From contig CAWBGE010000017.1 in the NCBI GenBank assembly GCA_963788185.1, positions 806,001 through 870,000 on the forward strand: DNA of 64,000 nucleotides, read 5' to 3'. The notes beneath the pieces are model-generated. The model made no database searches. It saw only the letters and a program-made list of their open reading frames with translations, and was not told the DNA's origin. Source of the DNA: CAIWHR01 sp963788185. Lineage in GTDB: Bacteria > Pseudomonadota > Gammaproteobacteria > Burkholderiales > Casimicrobiaceae. The translations under genes and the position numbers were made by a program. Shown here in pieces: positions 51,526-59,292 of the stretch. Positions within the stretch are counted from its first letter, which is position 1; every line of letters begins with the position of its first letter.

Positions 51526-52289
51526 TGGATCGCTACGACTTCTGTCGGGCGCTGGCGCGCGATGCCGGCAAGCTCGCGCACCGCGCCTTCGGCACCTCCG
51601 CGACGTCGCTGAAAGGCCGGCACGACGTCGTGACGGAGATGGATCGCGAGGTCGAGCGCTTCATCCGCACGGCGATCGCGGCGCGCTATCCGCACGACGC
51701 CGTCATCGGCGAGGAGGAGGGCGGCGGCGCGGGCGAGCGGCTGTGGCTCATCGATCCCATCGACGGCACCGCCAACTACGCGCGCGGGCTGCCGCGCTAC
51801 TGCGTGTCGATCGGCTATCTGGAGCACACCGTGCCGGTGCTGGGGGCGATCTACGATCCCTCGCACGACTGGCTCTATGCGGCGGCGTGCGGGGAAGGCG
51901 CATGGCGCGACGGCGAACGGCTCGCGGTCAGTCCCCGCGACGAGCTGTCGGCGGCGACCGTCGAATGCGGCTGGTCGACGCGCCGGCCGGCAGCGGCCTA
52001 CGTCGAGCTGCTGGGGCGGATCCTGCACGCCGGCAGCGCGATCCGCCGGGCAGGGTCGGGCGCACTCGGTCTCGCCGACGTCGCGGCTGGCCGGGCCGAG
52101 GCGTATTGCGAACTGCACATCAACGCCTGGGACTGCGCCGCGGGTATCGTCCTCGTTCACGAAGCCGGGGGCTACACTAACGACTTCTTCGCCGGCGACG
52201 GCATCACCGCCGGCAACCCGTTGATCGCGACCAATGCGGCGCTTCGACCGCAACTGGAAACAATCATTGGCATGACAACCCGGAACTGA
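51525..52289 (+). CDS. Inositol monophosphatase family protein
   Basis: A 254-residue FIG-superfamily phosphatase. It has Glu in IGEEEGGG, the metal motif WLIDPIDGTANYARGLPRY and the C-terminal ELHINAWDCAAGIVLVHEAGG. It hydrolyses inositol monophosphates using Mg2+. Co-translation with iolG (shared TGATG) and the AfuABC-type importer downstream suggest that it removes phosphate from imported inositol phosphate before IolG. The family also takes other sugar phosphates, so this is inference from context. Confidence 0.88.
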   Translation: MDRYDFCRALARDAGKLAHRAFGTSATSLKGRHDVVTEMDREVERFIRTAIAARYPHDAVIGEEEGGGAGERLWLIDPIDGTANYARGLPRYCVSIGYLEHTVPVLGAIYDPSHDWLYAAACGEGAWRDGERLAVSPRDELSAATVECGWSTRRPAAAYVELLGRILHAGSAIRRAGSGALGLADVAAGRAEAYCELHINAWDCAAGIVLVHEAGGYTNDFFAGDGITAGNPLIATNAALRPQLETIIGMTTRN

Positions 52290-52306
52290 ACCCCAAGGAG
52301 GAAACC

Positions 52307-53338
52307 ATGCGCGTCATCCGTTGGCTGCAGTGTCTCGTTCCCGCGCTCGCACTGGCTGCACCGTTCACCGCGGCGGCGCAGGGCGAAGTCGTCGTCTACT
52401 GCACGGTCCAGGAGGAGTGGTGCCGGCCGATGGTCGCCGCTTTCGAGAAGGCCACCGGCATCAAGGTGCTGATGACACGCAAGAGCGCCGGCGAGTACTA
52501 CGCGCAGATCAAGGCCGAGGCGGCCAATCCCCGCGGCGACGTGTGGTGGGGCGGCACCGGCGACCCGCACCTTCAAGCGGCCGAGGAGGGTCTGACCGAA
52601 CCTTACAAATCGCCGAAGCTCGCCGAGCTGCAGGATTGGGCGGTGCGCCAGGCCGAGCAGTCGAAGTACCGTACGGTCGGCATCTACGCCGGCGCGCTCG
52701 GCTACAGCTACAACACCGACCAGCTCAGGAAGAAGAACATCCCCGAGCCCAAGTGCTGGTCGGACCTCGTCAAACCGGCATTCAAGGACGAGATCCAGGT
52801 CGCCAACCCGAACTCCTCGGGCACGTCCTACACGATGCTCGCCACGCTGGTGCAGTTGATGGGCGAGGACAAGGCCTTCGACTACCTCAAGTCGCTGCAC
52901 AGGAACGTCAACCAGTACACGAAGTCCGGCGCCGCGCCGGCCCGCGCTGCGGCGACCGGCGAGAGCATCGTCGGCATCACATTCCAGCACGATGCCGTGG
53001 TGCAGGTGGTGGGGGGCGCGCCGGTCAAGATCGTGTCGCCCTGCGAAGGCACCGGCTACGAGATCGGCAGCATGAGCATCATCAAGGGCGCGAAGAACAT
53101 GGAGAACGCCAAGAAGTGGTACGACTGGGCGCTCTCGGCGGAAGCGCAGAATGTCGGCACCAACGCCAAAGTGGCCTACCAGGTGCCTTCCAACAAGGCA
53201 GCAAGCCCGCCGCCGCAGGCGCCCAAGCTCTCCGAGATCAAGCTGATCGACTACGACACCGCCAAGTACGGCTCGACGGCCGAGCGCACGCGCCTCCTGT
53301 CGAAGTGGGACAAGGAAGTTTCGACGCTGCCCAAGTAA
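52307..53338 (+). CDS. Fe3+/AfuA-type ABC substrate-binding protein (possible inositol-phosphate receptor)
   Basis: A 343-residue periplasmic receptor with a signal peptide ending FTAAAQG. It belongs to the class II group that includes FbpA (ferric iron) and AfuA (sugar phosphates): VVVYCTVQEEWCRPMVAAFEKATGIKV, GDVWWGGTGDPH, NSSGTSYTML. The paired tyrosines that hold iron in FbpA are not evident. Instead there is His-Asp in ITFQHDAV and Glu in SPCEGTGYEIGS, which fit an AfuA-like anion site. It follows the phosphatase by 17 bases. AGGAGG precedes ATG 52307. Confidence 0.82.
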   Translation: MRVIRWLQCLVPALALAAPFTAAAQGEVVVYCTVQEEWCRPMVAAFEKATGIKVLMTRKSAGEYYAQIKAEAANPRGDVWWGGTGDPHLQAAEEGLTEPYKSPKLAELQDWAVRQAEQSKYRTVGIYAGALGYSYNTDQLRKKNIPEPKCWSDLVKPAFKDEIQVANPNSSGTSYTMLATLVQLMGEDKAFDYLKSLHRNVNQYTKSGAAPARAAATGESIVGITFQHDAVVQVVGGAPVKIVSPCEGTGYEIGSMSIIKGAKNMENAKKWYDWALSAEAQNVGTNAKVAYQVPSNKAASPPPQAPKLSEIKLIDYDTAKYGSTAERTRLLSKWDKEVSTLPK

Positions 53339-53344
53339 GCGCCT

Positions 53345-55465
53345 GTGGCGACCACCGCGCCCGGGCCGGCCGCCTTCGTGCCGGCCGCGCGCGATCGTCT
53401 GACCGCGGTCGTCGCCGCGGTCGCGGTCGCGGCATTCGCGTCGCTGCCCTGGACGCTCGCGGGGGGGGCGACGGCGCTGGCGCGGGCGCTGGCCGGATCC
53501 TTTGAACTGTGGCCGCCGATCGCGGCCGCCGTACTTGCGGCGGCGACGGCCTGGCGCGGCATCGACCGCGCGACCGCGCTGCTTTGCGGCGGCGCGGTGC
53601 TGTGGACGTTCGCCGCTGCATTCGCAGCCGGACCCGGCGGCGCATCGTTCGGCATCGGCGCGGCGGTGGCGCTCACGGCGCTCACCGTGGGCTTCGCGCG
53701 CGCGATCGCCCGCAGCGGACGCTTCGCCGGCGATCCGACCGTGGCGACGATCGTCGTCGTCATCGCGGCGCTGCTCGTGCTGTTCATCTTCTTCCCGGTT
53801 GCGAAGTCGCTGCTCGCCGCGCTGTTCGACGGCCGTGGCCGGTTCGCGCCACAGCTCGCCGTCGAAAGGCTCTTCACTGCCGACATCTGGAGCGTGGCCT
53901 GCTTCGGAGGCGGCACCCGCTGCGGCGTCGCAATCAATTCGGCGGTCCTCGCCACCGTCGTCGGCGTTGGCGCGACGCTGCTCGGCCTCGTGTTCGCGCT
54001 GGTCGTCCAGCGTGGAGGGCAACGCTACGCGGGCGTGCTGAAGCTGATGTCCATCCTGCCGATCGTCACGCCGCCGTTCGTGATTGCGCTGGCGCTCGTC
54101 GTGCTGTTCGGCCGCACCGGGCTCGTCACCGGCTGGCTCGACGCCGCGTTGGGCATCGGCCGGTCGCGCTGGATCTACGGGCTGCCGGGTGTCGCGCTCG
54201 CGCAACTGCTCACGTTCTCGCCGATCGCATTCATGATCCTGTACGGCGCGCTGGGCGCAATAAGCCCGGCACTCGAGGAAGCGGCGCACACGCTGCGCGC
54301 GTCCCGGGCCCGCGTGTTCCGCACGGTCACCTGGCCGCTGCTGCGCCCCGCGCTCGCCAACGCGTTCCTGCTTTCCTTCGTCGAGAGCCTCGCCGACTTC
54401 GCGAATCCGATCGTGCTGGCCGGCAATTTCGAGGTGCTGTCGACGAAGATCTTCTTCGCCATCGCGGGCGCGCAGCACGACCCCGGGCGCGCGGCGGCGC
54501 TCGCGGCGGTGCTGCTTGGCCTCACACTGGCGGCGTTCTGGATGCAGCAGCGCTGGGTCGGCAAACTCTCCTACGTCACCGTCAGCGGCAAGGGCGACGG
54601 CGGCCTGCCTGGGAAGCTGCCGCGGCCGCTGTGGGTCGCGTGTTTCGTCACCGCCGCGGCATGGATCGCGTTCACGCTGGCCTGCTACGCGATTATCCTC
54701 ATCGGCGGCTTCGTCAAGGACATCGGCCGCGGCGACATGACGCTGACGCTGACACACTTCGCCGCCGGCTTCGGCATGGACTTCGAATCGCGGGGTACGG
54801 TGTTCTCGGGTTCCGCCTGGGACAGCCTGTTCACGACGATCAAGGTCGCCGCGATCTCGGCGCCGCTCACCGCGATCGTGGGCCTGCTCGCTGCCTACGT
54901 GATCACGCGCCATCGCTTCGTCGGGCGCCGGGCTTTCGAGTTCCTCACCATGGTCAGCTTCGCGATTCCCGGCACCGTGATCGGCGTGTCGTACATCGTC
55001 GCGTTCAACGTGGCGCCGCTGGAGTTGACGGGCGGCATGGCGATCCTCGTGCTGTGCTTCGTGTTCCGCAACATGCCGGTCGGCGTGCGCTCGGGCATCG
55101 CGGCGCTGGCGCAGATTGACCGCTCGCTCGACGAGGCGTCGTCGACGCTGCGCGCGTCGACGGTCCGGACGCTGCGCCGCGTGATCGTGCCGCTGCTGCG
55201 CCCGGCGATCCTCGCTACGCTGGTGTTCAGCTTCACGCACGCGATGACCGCGGTCAGCGCGGTGATCTTTCTCGCCACCGCCAAGTACAACCTCGCGACC
55301 GTCTACATCATCGGCCGCGTGGAGGCCGGCGAGTATCCGCTGGCGATCGCCTATTCTTCGGTACTGCTGTTCGTCATGCTGGCGGTACTGCTGGTCGTGC
55401 AGACGACGATCGGCGAGGCCAAGCTCGGGCGGCGGGCGACACCGCTCATCACGACGGGACATTGA
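53345..55465 (+). CDS. Fe3+/AfuB-type ABC importer permease (fused double permease)
   Basis: A 706-residue membrane protein with two BPD_transp_1 domains in one chain. The coupling loops are EEAAHTLRASRARVFRTVTWPLLRPAL (near residue 315) and DEASSTLRASTVRTLRRVIVPLLRPAI (near 595), the arrangement of FbpB/AfuB permeases. An additional helical N-terminal part of about 130 residues is present. The start is GTG 53345, 6 bases after the receptor stop. A run of eight G bases at 53461-53468 lies early in the gene. Confidence 0.88.
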   Translation: MATTAPGPAAFVPAARDRLTAVVAAVAVAAFASLPWTLAGGATALARALAGSFELWPPIAAAVLAAATAWRGIDRATALLCGGAVLWTFAAAFAAGPGGASFGIGAAVALTALTVGFARAIARSGRFAGDPTVATIVVVIAALLVLFIFFPVAKSLLAALFDGRGRFAPQLAVERLFTADIWSVACFGGGTRCGVAINSAVLATVVGVGATLLGLVFALVVQRGGQRYAGVLKLMSILPIVTPPFVIALALVVLFGRTGLVTGWLDAALGIGRSRWIYGLPGVALAQLLTFSPIAFMILYGALGAISPALEEAAHTLRASRARVFRTVTWPLLRPALANAFLLSFVESLADFANPIVLAGNFEVLSTKIFFAIAGAQHDPGRAAALAAVLLGLTLAAFWMQQRWVGKLSYVTVSGKGDGGLPGKLPRPLWVACFVTAAAWIAFTLACYAIILIGGFVKDIGRGDMTLTLTHFAAGFGMDFESRGTVFSGSAWDSLFTTIKVAAISAPLTAIVGLLAAYVITRHRFVGRRAFEFLTMVSFAIPGTVIGVSYIVAFNVAPLELTGGMAILVLCFVFRNMPVGVRSGIAALAQIDRSLDEASSTLRASTVRTLRRVIVPLLRPAILATLVFSFTHAMTAVSAVIFLATAKYNLATVYIIGRVEAGEYPLAIAYSSVLLFVMLAVLLVVQTTIGEAKLGRRATPLITTGH

Positions 55466-55549
55466 GATGAAACGACACCCACGCTCAACAAGTTCGCTGC
55501 CCCCCGGAGGGGCCGTCAGTAACCTTCGGGCGGCCGCGCGGGTACTGAC
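55466..55549 (+). repeat. Burkholderiales-type intergenic hairpin element with a 28-codon frame
   Basis: The 84-base gap between permease and ATPase contains CCCACGCTC, then CCCC/GGGG arms with CCGGA loop (about 55500-55512), then CCTTCGGGCGGCC. I recall this order from a GC hairpin element scattered between genes in many Burkholderiales genomes. ATG 55467, one base after the permease stop, opens a 28-codon frame whose TGA overlaps the ATPase ATG (55550) as ATGA. Ribosomes could pass from permease to ATPase through it. The peptide itself looks meaningless. Confidence 0.45.
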
Positions 55550-56605
55550 ATGACCAAGGCTGCGGGTGGCGTGGTCTTCGATCACGTGACCAAGCGCTAC
55601 GGCGAGGTCACCGCCGTCGATGACGTTTCGTTCACCGTCGTGCCCGGCGAACTGGTCACGCTGCTCGGCCCTTCGGGTTGCGGCAAGACGACGACGCTGC
55701 GCATGGTCGCCGGCCTCGAGCCGGTGAGCGCGGGCAGGGTGCGGATCGGCGAGCAGGACGTCACGCTGCGTGCCGCCAACGAGCGCGACGTCAGCATGGT
55801 ATTCCAGTCCTACGCGCTATTCCCCCACATGACGGTGCTTGAGAACGTCTGTTACGGGCCGGTGTCGATGGGGGCCGACAAGGCGAAGGCGCGCGAGCTC
55901 GCTTTCGCGAAGCTCAGGATGATCGGCCTCGAAGGGCTGGACGCGCGCCTGCCGTCGGAGCTCTCGGGCGGCCAGCAGCAGCGCGTCGCCGTCGCGCGCT
56001 CGCTGGTACTGGAGCCCGCGGTGCTGCTGTTCGACGAGCCGCTGTCGAACCTCGACGCCAAGCTTCGCCGCCGCGTGAGGCAGGAGATCCGCGAACTGCA
56101 GCAGTTGCTCGAACTCACGGTGATCTACGTGACTCACGACCAGGAGGAGGCGCTGGCCGTTTCCGACCGGATCATCGTCATGGACGGCGGCCGCATCGCA
56201 CAGCAGGGCACGCCGCACGAACTCTACGAGGCGCCCGCGAGCCGCTTTCTTGCCGACTTCATCGGCGATGCCAATCTCGTCGACGGCGAGCTGACCGGCG
56301 AGGCCGGCGACAACCTGTTCTCAGCCGGCGGCTACGCGGCCCCGGTGCGCGCCGACGGCGTGCGCGCGGGACCCGCCACGCTCGCGGTGCGGCCGCAGCG
56401 GCTTCACATCGTCGCCGCGGGTGCGGGCGTGCTTCCGGGCACCTGCAAGCGTGTCGCGTATCTCGGAAGCCGTGTCGAGTACGTCGTCGCGACGCCTTGG
56501 GGCGAACTTCTCGTCTTCGATCACGAAGCGCGATCGGCGCGACGCCGCGACGAGGACGTCGGCATCGCGTTCGATCGCGACGCCGTCATCGTGCTGCCGC
56601 GCTGA
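55550..56605 (+). CDS. Fe3+/AfuC-type ABC importer ATPase
   Basis: A 351-residue ATPase of the PotA/FbpC group. It has Walker A GPSGCGKTTTLRM, signature LSGGQQQRVAVARSL, Walker B LLFDEPLSNLDAKLRRRV and a C-terminal TOBE domain (about residues 275-345). The start at ATG 55550 lies in an ATGA overlap with a 28-codon frame. It completes the three-gene importer at the end of the inositol operon and converges with the patatin gene after 48 bases. Confidence 0.9.
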   Translation: MTKAAGGVVFDHVTKRYGEVTAVDDVSFTVVPGELVTLLGPSGCGKTTTLRMVAGLEPVSAGRVRIGEQDVTLRAANERDVSMVFQSYALFPHMTVLENVCYGPVSMGADKAKARELAFAKLRMIGLEGLDARLPSELSGGQQQRVAVARSLVLEPAVLLFDEPLSNLDAKLRRRVRQEIRELQQLLELTVIYVTHDQEEALAVSDRIIVMDGGRIAQQGTPHELYEAPASRFLADFIGDANLVDGELTGEAGDNLFSAGGYAAPVRADGVRAGPATLAVRPQRLHIVAAGAGVLPGTCKRVAYLGSRVEYVVATPWGELLVFDHEARSARRRDEDVGIAFDRDAVIVLPR

Positions 56606-56653
56606 CCCGGGGCTCGCGCGAACGCCCAAATGCCGACCTCCTGCTGTTTCGCG

Positions 56654-58891
56654 TCAAGGCGCGCCGAGCAGCAGGTACAGGCTCCAGTTTCCCGATGCGC
56701 CGAAACCGACGCCCAGATAGGCGGGTCCGGCGAACGTGTCCGCGCCCACCAGGACCGACCCCGACCACAGCGTGCCGGGCGACGGAAGCGTGTCGAAGCG
56801 GTCGTTCACCCGCCCCACCTCAGCCGTGCCGCCCAGATAGACGCCGGACCCCAGAATGTCGGGCAGCGGAAACACCCGCTTGTAGTACATCAGGCGGCCG
56901 AACGCGTACTCGCGGCCCGCGAATTGGTTGACGCGGTAGCCCGACAGGCGCAATGGTCCGCCCAGCGCAAACGATTCGTAGGCCGGCATGCTCGAGCGCA
57001 GGTCGGTACCGCCGGATGCGGCGAAGTTCAACGTATGCGGCCCCCAGCTGTGCGCTACGCGCATCGCGCCTTCGAGTCGCTGGTAACTCTCGGCCGAACC
57101 GAACGACGTCATCGCCGCGTAGGCGGTGCCTATCCCCCAGAATCCGCTGCGTGCAAAGAAGGCGTTGTCGGTCTGGTCGACAAAGAACGCGGCCCGGAGG
57201 CCGGCGGTCGTTTCCTTGACCGACGGCAGCACCGGGGAACCCGTGTCGACACGCGCATTCACCCGCGACCACACCGGACCGAGCCGTGTCTGTCCCCAGG
57301 TGCCCAGAAGCGCACCGCCGTCGATGCCAACCTGCCCAACGCTGGCCAGGTAATCGGCGACCTTGTCGTCGCCGGCGAAGACACTGCGCGTCCGTTGTCC
57401 GATCTTGAAGTGAGGTGCAACGAACCAGCGTCCCGCCTCGTTCACCGGCTGGAAGAACTCGCTGTACAGGTGCGTGTCCTGCCCGATCTGGGCCTCGGTC
57501 AGCCATTCGCCGCCCAGGCGGTTAAGCCAGGTCCTGCGGTACTGCGCGAGGATGTTGAACTGGTTGTCGCCCTGGAAGTCGCTTGCGAGGCCCAGGCCGA
57601 ATTTCAGAAAATCGGGTCCCCACGACTTTTCGCGCGGCTCGATCACCATGGCGCGCGGGCCGGCGTTCCCCTCGATGTGGTAGCTGATGCTCTCGAAATC
57701 GCCGCGCCCGTAGACGCGCCGCAGATCGGCGCCGACCTTTTCCTCCGTCAGCGGCTCGCCGGGCTTGCTCGCGACCAGCGCGCGCAGCACCTCGGGATTC
57801 GTGCGCTCCAGGCCGTCGACGCGAATCTCGTCGACGACGCCCAGCGCCTTGCTCTCGGCAGTCTGTGTCGCGCGCAGCGCCGCGTACTGCTCCGGTGGCA
57901 GGCTGTAGCGCTTGAGCGAATCGGCCATCGCGCGCGTCGCCTGCTCGCCGATCCTGACGGCTTCGGCCGAGCGATCGAACTTGGCTGCGGAGATGTCGCC
58001 CAGATCGGGGGCGATCAGCACGTCCCGGCTGCCGAGGCTTTTCAACTGGTCGTCGACAGTCTGCTTGCCGAGGAAATTGACGAGCTGCGCGGCGACCGAG
58101 AGCGCCGAGGTGATGTCCTTGCGTTTCAGAGGCGGCGTGGAGATGTTGACCGCGATCACGACGTCGGCGCAGAGCCTGCGCGCCTCGTCGATCGGCAGGT
58201 TGTTGGCGATGCCGCCGTCGACCAGCAGCCGGCCGTCGATCTCGACCGGCGCGATCGCGCCGGGCACCGACATGCTCGCGCGCATCGCCTGGGCGATGCT
58301 GCCGCGCTCGAGCACGACGGATTCGCCGGTTTCGATGTCGGTCGCCATCGCCCGGAACGGAATCGGGAGCTTGTGAAAGTCGGTGATGCCGAAGGCCGGC
58401 GTCGCCAGCACCCGGAAGAACGATTCGATCGAGACGCCCGCGATAACGCCCTTGGGCAACGCGAGGCCGCCGTCCTTCACGCCGAACTCGATGCCGAACA
58501 GCGTCTTGTAGTCGTCGATTTTTCGCCGGACCGAGATCTCATCGCGGGGGGGCTGATCCCGGAAAATTCCGTCCCAATCCGCCGCGAGGACGATCTTCTC
58601 CATTTCCGCCGGTGGTCTTCCCGCGGCGAACGTGCCGCCGACGATCGCGCCCATGCTGGTGCCGGTCACGCAGTGGATCGGCACCCGCAACTCCTCCAGG
58701 ACCTTGAGCACGCCAACGTGCGCGATGCCGCGCGCGCCGCCGCCGGAAAGCGCGAGTCCGATGCGCGGCCCCGGCCCCGGGCCAACTGCAGGTGTTGCCG
58801 CTACCACCAGCACGGGACTGCACACTGCCAGGATCGTGAGTGTCGCTGCAATCACGCGGGCCCGGCGGGCGGCTTTGAATGAGGCGTTCAT
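56654..58891 (-). CDS. Patatin-like phospholipase with POTRA and outer-membrane barrel (type Vd, PlpD/FplA-like)
   Basis: A 745-residue exported protein. After a signal peptide (residues 1-32) comes a patatin domain: LALSGGGARGIAHVG oxyanion loop, nucleophile Ser in GTSMGAIVGG, and catalytic Asp in LLVDGGIANNLP, about residues 43-245. Then a POTRA-like domain (VVDEIRVDGLERTNPEVLRALVASKPGEPLTEEKV, about 335-400), and a 16-strand-type barrel to the end, with many aromatic strands. This is the layout of type Vd secreted lipases. The last residue is Pro instead of the usual aromatic. GGAGCC precedes ATG 58891. Confidence 0.88.
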   Translation of the reverse strand: MNASFKAARRARVIAATLTILAVCSPVLVVAATPAVGPGPGPRIGLALSGGGARGIAHVGVLKVLEELRVPIHCVTGTSMGAIVGGTFAAGRPPAEMEKIVLAADWDGIFRDQPPRDEISVRRKIDDYKTLFGIEFGVKDGGLALPKGVIAGVSIESFFRVLATPAFGITDFHKLPIPFRAMATDIETGESVVLERGSIAQAMRASMSVPGAIAPVEIDGRLLVDGGIANNLPIDEARRLCADVVIAVNISTPPLKRKDITSALSVAAQLVNFLGKQTVDDQLKSLGSRDVLIAPDLGDISAAKFDRSAEAVRIGEQATRAMADSLKRYSLPPEQYAALRATQTAESKALGVVDEIRVDGLERTNPEVLRALVASKPGEPLTEEKVGADLRRVYGRGDFESISYHIEGNAGPRAMVIEPREKSWGPDFLKFGLGLASDFQGDNQFNILAQYRRTWLNRLGGEWLTEAQIGQDTHLYSEFFQPVNEAGRWFVAPHFKIGQRTRSVFAGDDKVADYLASVGQVGIDGGALLGTWGQTRLGPVWSRVNARVDTGSPVLPSVKETTAGLRAAFFVDQTDNAFFARSGFWGIGTAYAAMTSFGSAESYQRLEGAMRVAHSWGPHTLNFAASGGTDLRSSMPAYESFALGGPLRLSGYRVNQFAGREYAFGRLMYYKRVFPLPDILGSGVYLGGTAEVGRVNDRFDTLPSPGTLWSGSVLVGADTFAGPAYLGVGFGASGNWSLYLLLGAP

Positions 58892-59292
58892 GTTTTCAGG
58901 CTCCGTCCGAGTCAACGCTCGCGTTCGTGCGGGGAGAAACACCAACGAGAAACAATGCACGTCGGTGCGCAGGTCGTCCTTGCGCTGCATCAATGGCCGC
59001 GATGTTGACGGTGCCACGCCCGCGTGCGGCCGCAAGGCGCGCGATGGCGCGGTCGGCTTCCGGCAATGCCTCCAGGCCCAACATCGCAATGATGGCCTCC
59101 AGGTCCTGGTCGCGGGCCAGAGGCGCCCGCACCGCCTTCGCCACGCGGTAAGATGCGCTCCTTCAATACGCTGCAAACGTACGAATCGTTGTCGGAACGA
59201 AACGCTGTGAACTGCAAAAACATGACACCTGCCGCCGGCACCCTGGCTCGGGCGCTGCTGAGTCTCGCGCCCGACCTCCCACCGGCGAGGGA
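58892..59292. other. 401-base divergent intergenic region (patatin / sigma-54 activator)
   Basis: This region must hold the promoters of the patatin gene (minus) and the activator (plus). On the plus strand TGGCTCG-N4-CTGCT at 59244-59258 has the GG/GC spacing of a sigma-54 promoter, but at this GC content it may be chance. On the minus strand a frame from GTG 59144 to 58896 could encode 82 residues beginning VAKAVRAPLARDQDLEAII. It has no family signature or ribosome site and may be spurious. Confidence 0.4.

Noticed and set aside
52172..55585. A minus-strand open frame of 1137 codons opposite the inositol-operon importer
   Set aside because: Its product is rich in Arg, Asp, His and Gln without any domain. 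It is the antisense of clear receptor and permease genes, an effect of high GC at third positions.
58896..59144. An 82-codon minus-strand frame upstream of the patatin gene
   Set aside because: The composition is not absurd, but it uses a GTG start with no ribosome site and shows no family similarity. Left as part of the intergenic region.
59244..59258. A TGGC-N8-TGC sigma-54-like site before the activator gene
   Set aside because: One short match in GC-rich DNA; another equally good match exists on the opposite strand inside the 82-codon frame, so I do not call it a promoter.
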